DNA from: an uncultured Opitutia bacterium
Lineage (GTDB): Bacteria > Verrucomicrobiota > Verrucomicrobiia > Opitutales > UBA953
Length of the DNA stretch: 6,783 nucleotides
Reading direction: 5' to 3'
NCBI GenBank assembly: GCA_903882335.1
Contig: CAIRWP010000107.1
Location: 1 to 6,783 of the forward strand
How positions within the stretch are numbered: the stretch's first letter is position 1; every line of letters begins with the position of its first letter. Of this stretch, positions 6,657-6,783 are shown piece after piece. Both the position numbers and the translations under genes were made by a program. Below the pieces are notes generated by a model, which searched no databases, was not told the origin of the DNA, and saw only the letters and a list, made by a program, of their open reading frames with translations.

Positions 6657-6783
6657 GTTGATTCCCGTCGCGAAACTGATGCCGAGCGAATCGGCGACGG
6701 CGCGGACGATCTCGACTTCGGCGGGCTCGGCGCGTCCGTCGTGCAGCATGGCCGCGCCGATGGCGCGGACGAACTGACGGCGG
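6651..6783 (-). CDS. C-terminal fragment of a protein with a TerB-like helical tail
   Basis: Reading the - strand from the window edge gives an open frame of 43 residues ending with TAG (6651-6653); the N-terminal part lies beyond the window. The sequence includes FVRAIGAAMLHDGRAEPAEV and EIVRAVADSLGISF. A DGR turn followed by PAEVEIVRAVADSLG resembles the EF-hand-like DG...E...A..L helices of TerB/DjlA-type domains. Similar tails occur at the end of some M48-family metallopeptidases in PVC bacteria (from memory), so a membrane metallopeptidase is one possibility; the fragment alone cannot decide. Codon use is GC-rich like the neighbours. The stop codon lies inside the GTAG of the REP-like hairpin, and the last residues (ATGINR) may be partly repeat-derived. 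The gene converges with gpmI. Confidence 0.65.
   Translation of the reverse strand, partial: RRQFVRAIGAAMLHDGRAEPAEVEIVRAVADSLGISFATGINR

Overview
The window is about 6.8 kb of GC-rich bacterial chromosome. It holds two complete core-metabolism genes on the + strand (ispG of the MEP isoprenoid pathway and gpmI of glycolysis), one complete exported alpha/beta hydrolase gene on the - strand, and truncated genes at both edges: a metallo-beta-lactamase-fold hydrolase on the left and the C-terminus of a protein with a TerB-like tail on the right. The long-form IspG (670 aa, with an insert between barrel and Fe-S domain), the strong C/G preference at third codon positions, the weak or absent Shine-Dalgarno sequences and the secreted hydrolase suggest the PVC group, most likely a Verrucomicrobiota member of Opitutae type. 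This is inference; no rRNA or other marker is present.

Layout: 1-764 MBL-fold hydrolase (+, 5' end missing); 806-2818 ispG (+), 41 nt downstream and possibly co-transcribed; 2819-3409 a repeat-filled convergent intergenic region; 3410-4183 alpha/beta hydrolase (-); 4184-4926 a repeat-filled divergent intergenic region; 4927-6480 gpmI (+); 6481-6650 a short intergenic region with a hairpin terminator and a solo REP-like hairpin; 6651-6783 the 3' end of a - strand gene. The complete genes are not one pathway. IspG and GpmI are housekeeping enzymes, and the hydrolase between them points the opposite way.

The most interesting content is not protein-coding. Both large intergenic regions contain a ~195-bp nested inverted repeat, about 95% identical between copies, that looks like a REPIN: two inverted hairpins, each beginning at a GTAG tetranucleotide (the hallmark of REP sequences mobilised by RAYT transposases), joined by a palindromic middle. 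A third, solo hairpin with the same GTAG signature lies at 6630-6656, and its TAG serves as the stop codon of the right-edge gene.

Around these elements the intergenic DNA is a mosaic of short-period arrays: heptamers (GGTTAGC / CCAACCG, NACTCNG, GGTGGCA) and hexamers (GGGCTA, G-quadruplex capable). G-rich arrays tend to lie on the left and C-rich arrays on the right. The two large intergenic regions have the same module order, so the hydrolase gene sits between two directly repeated composite blocks.
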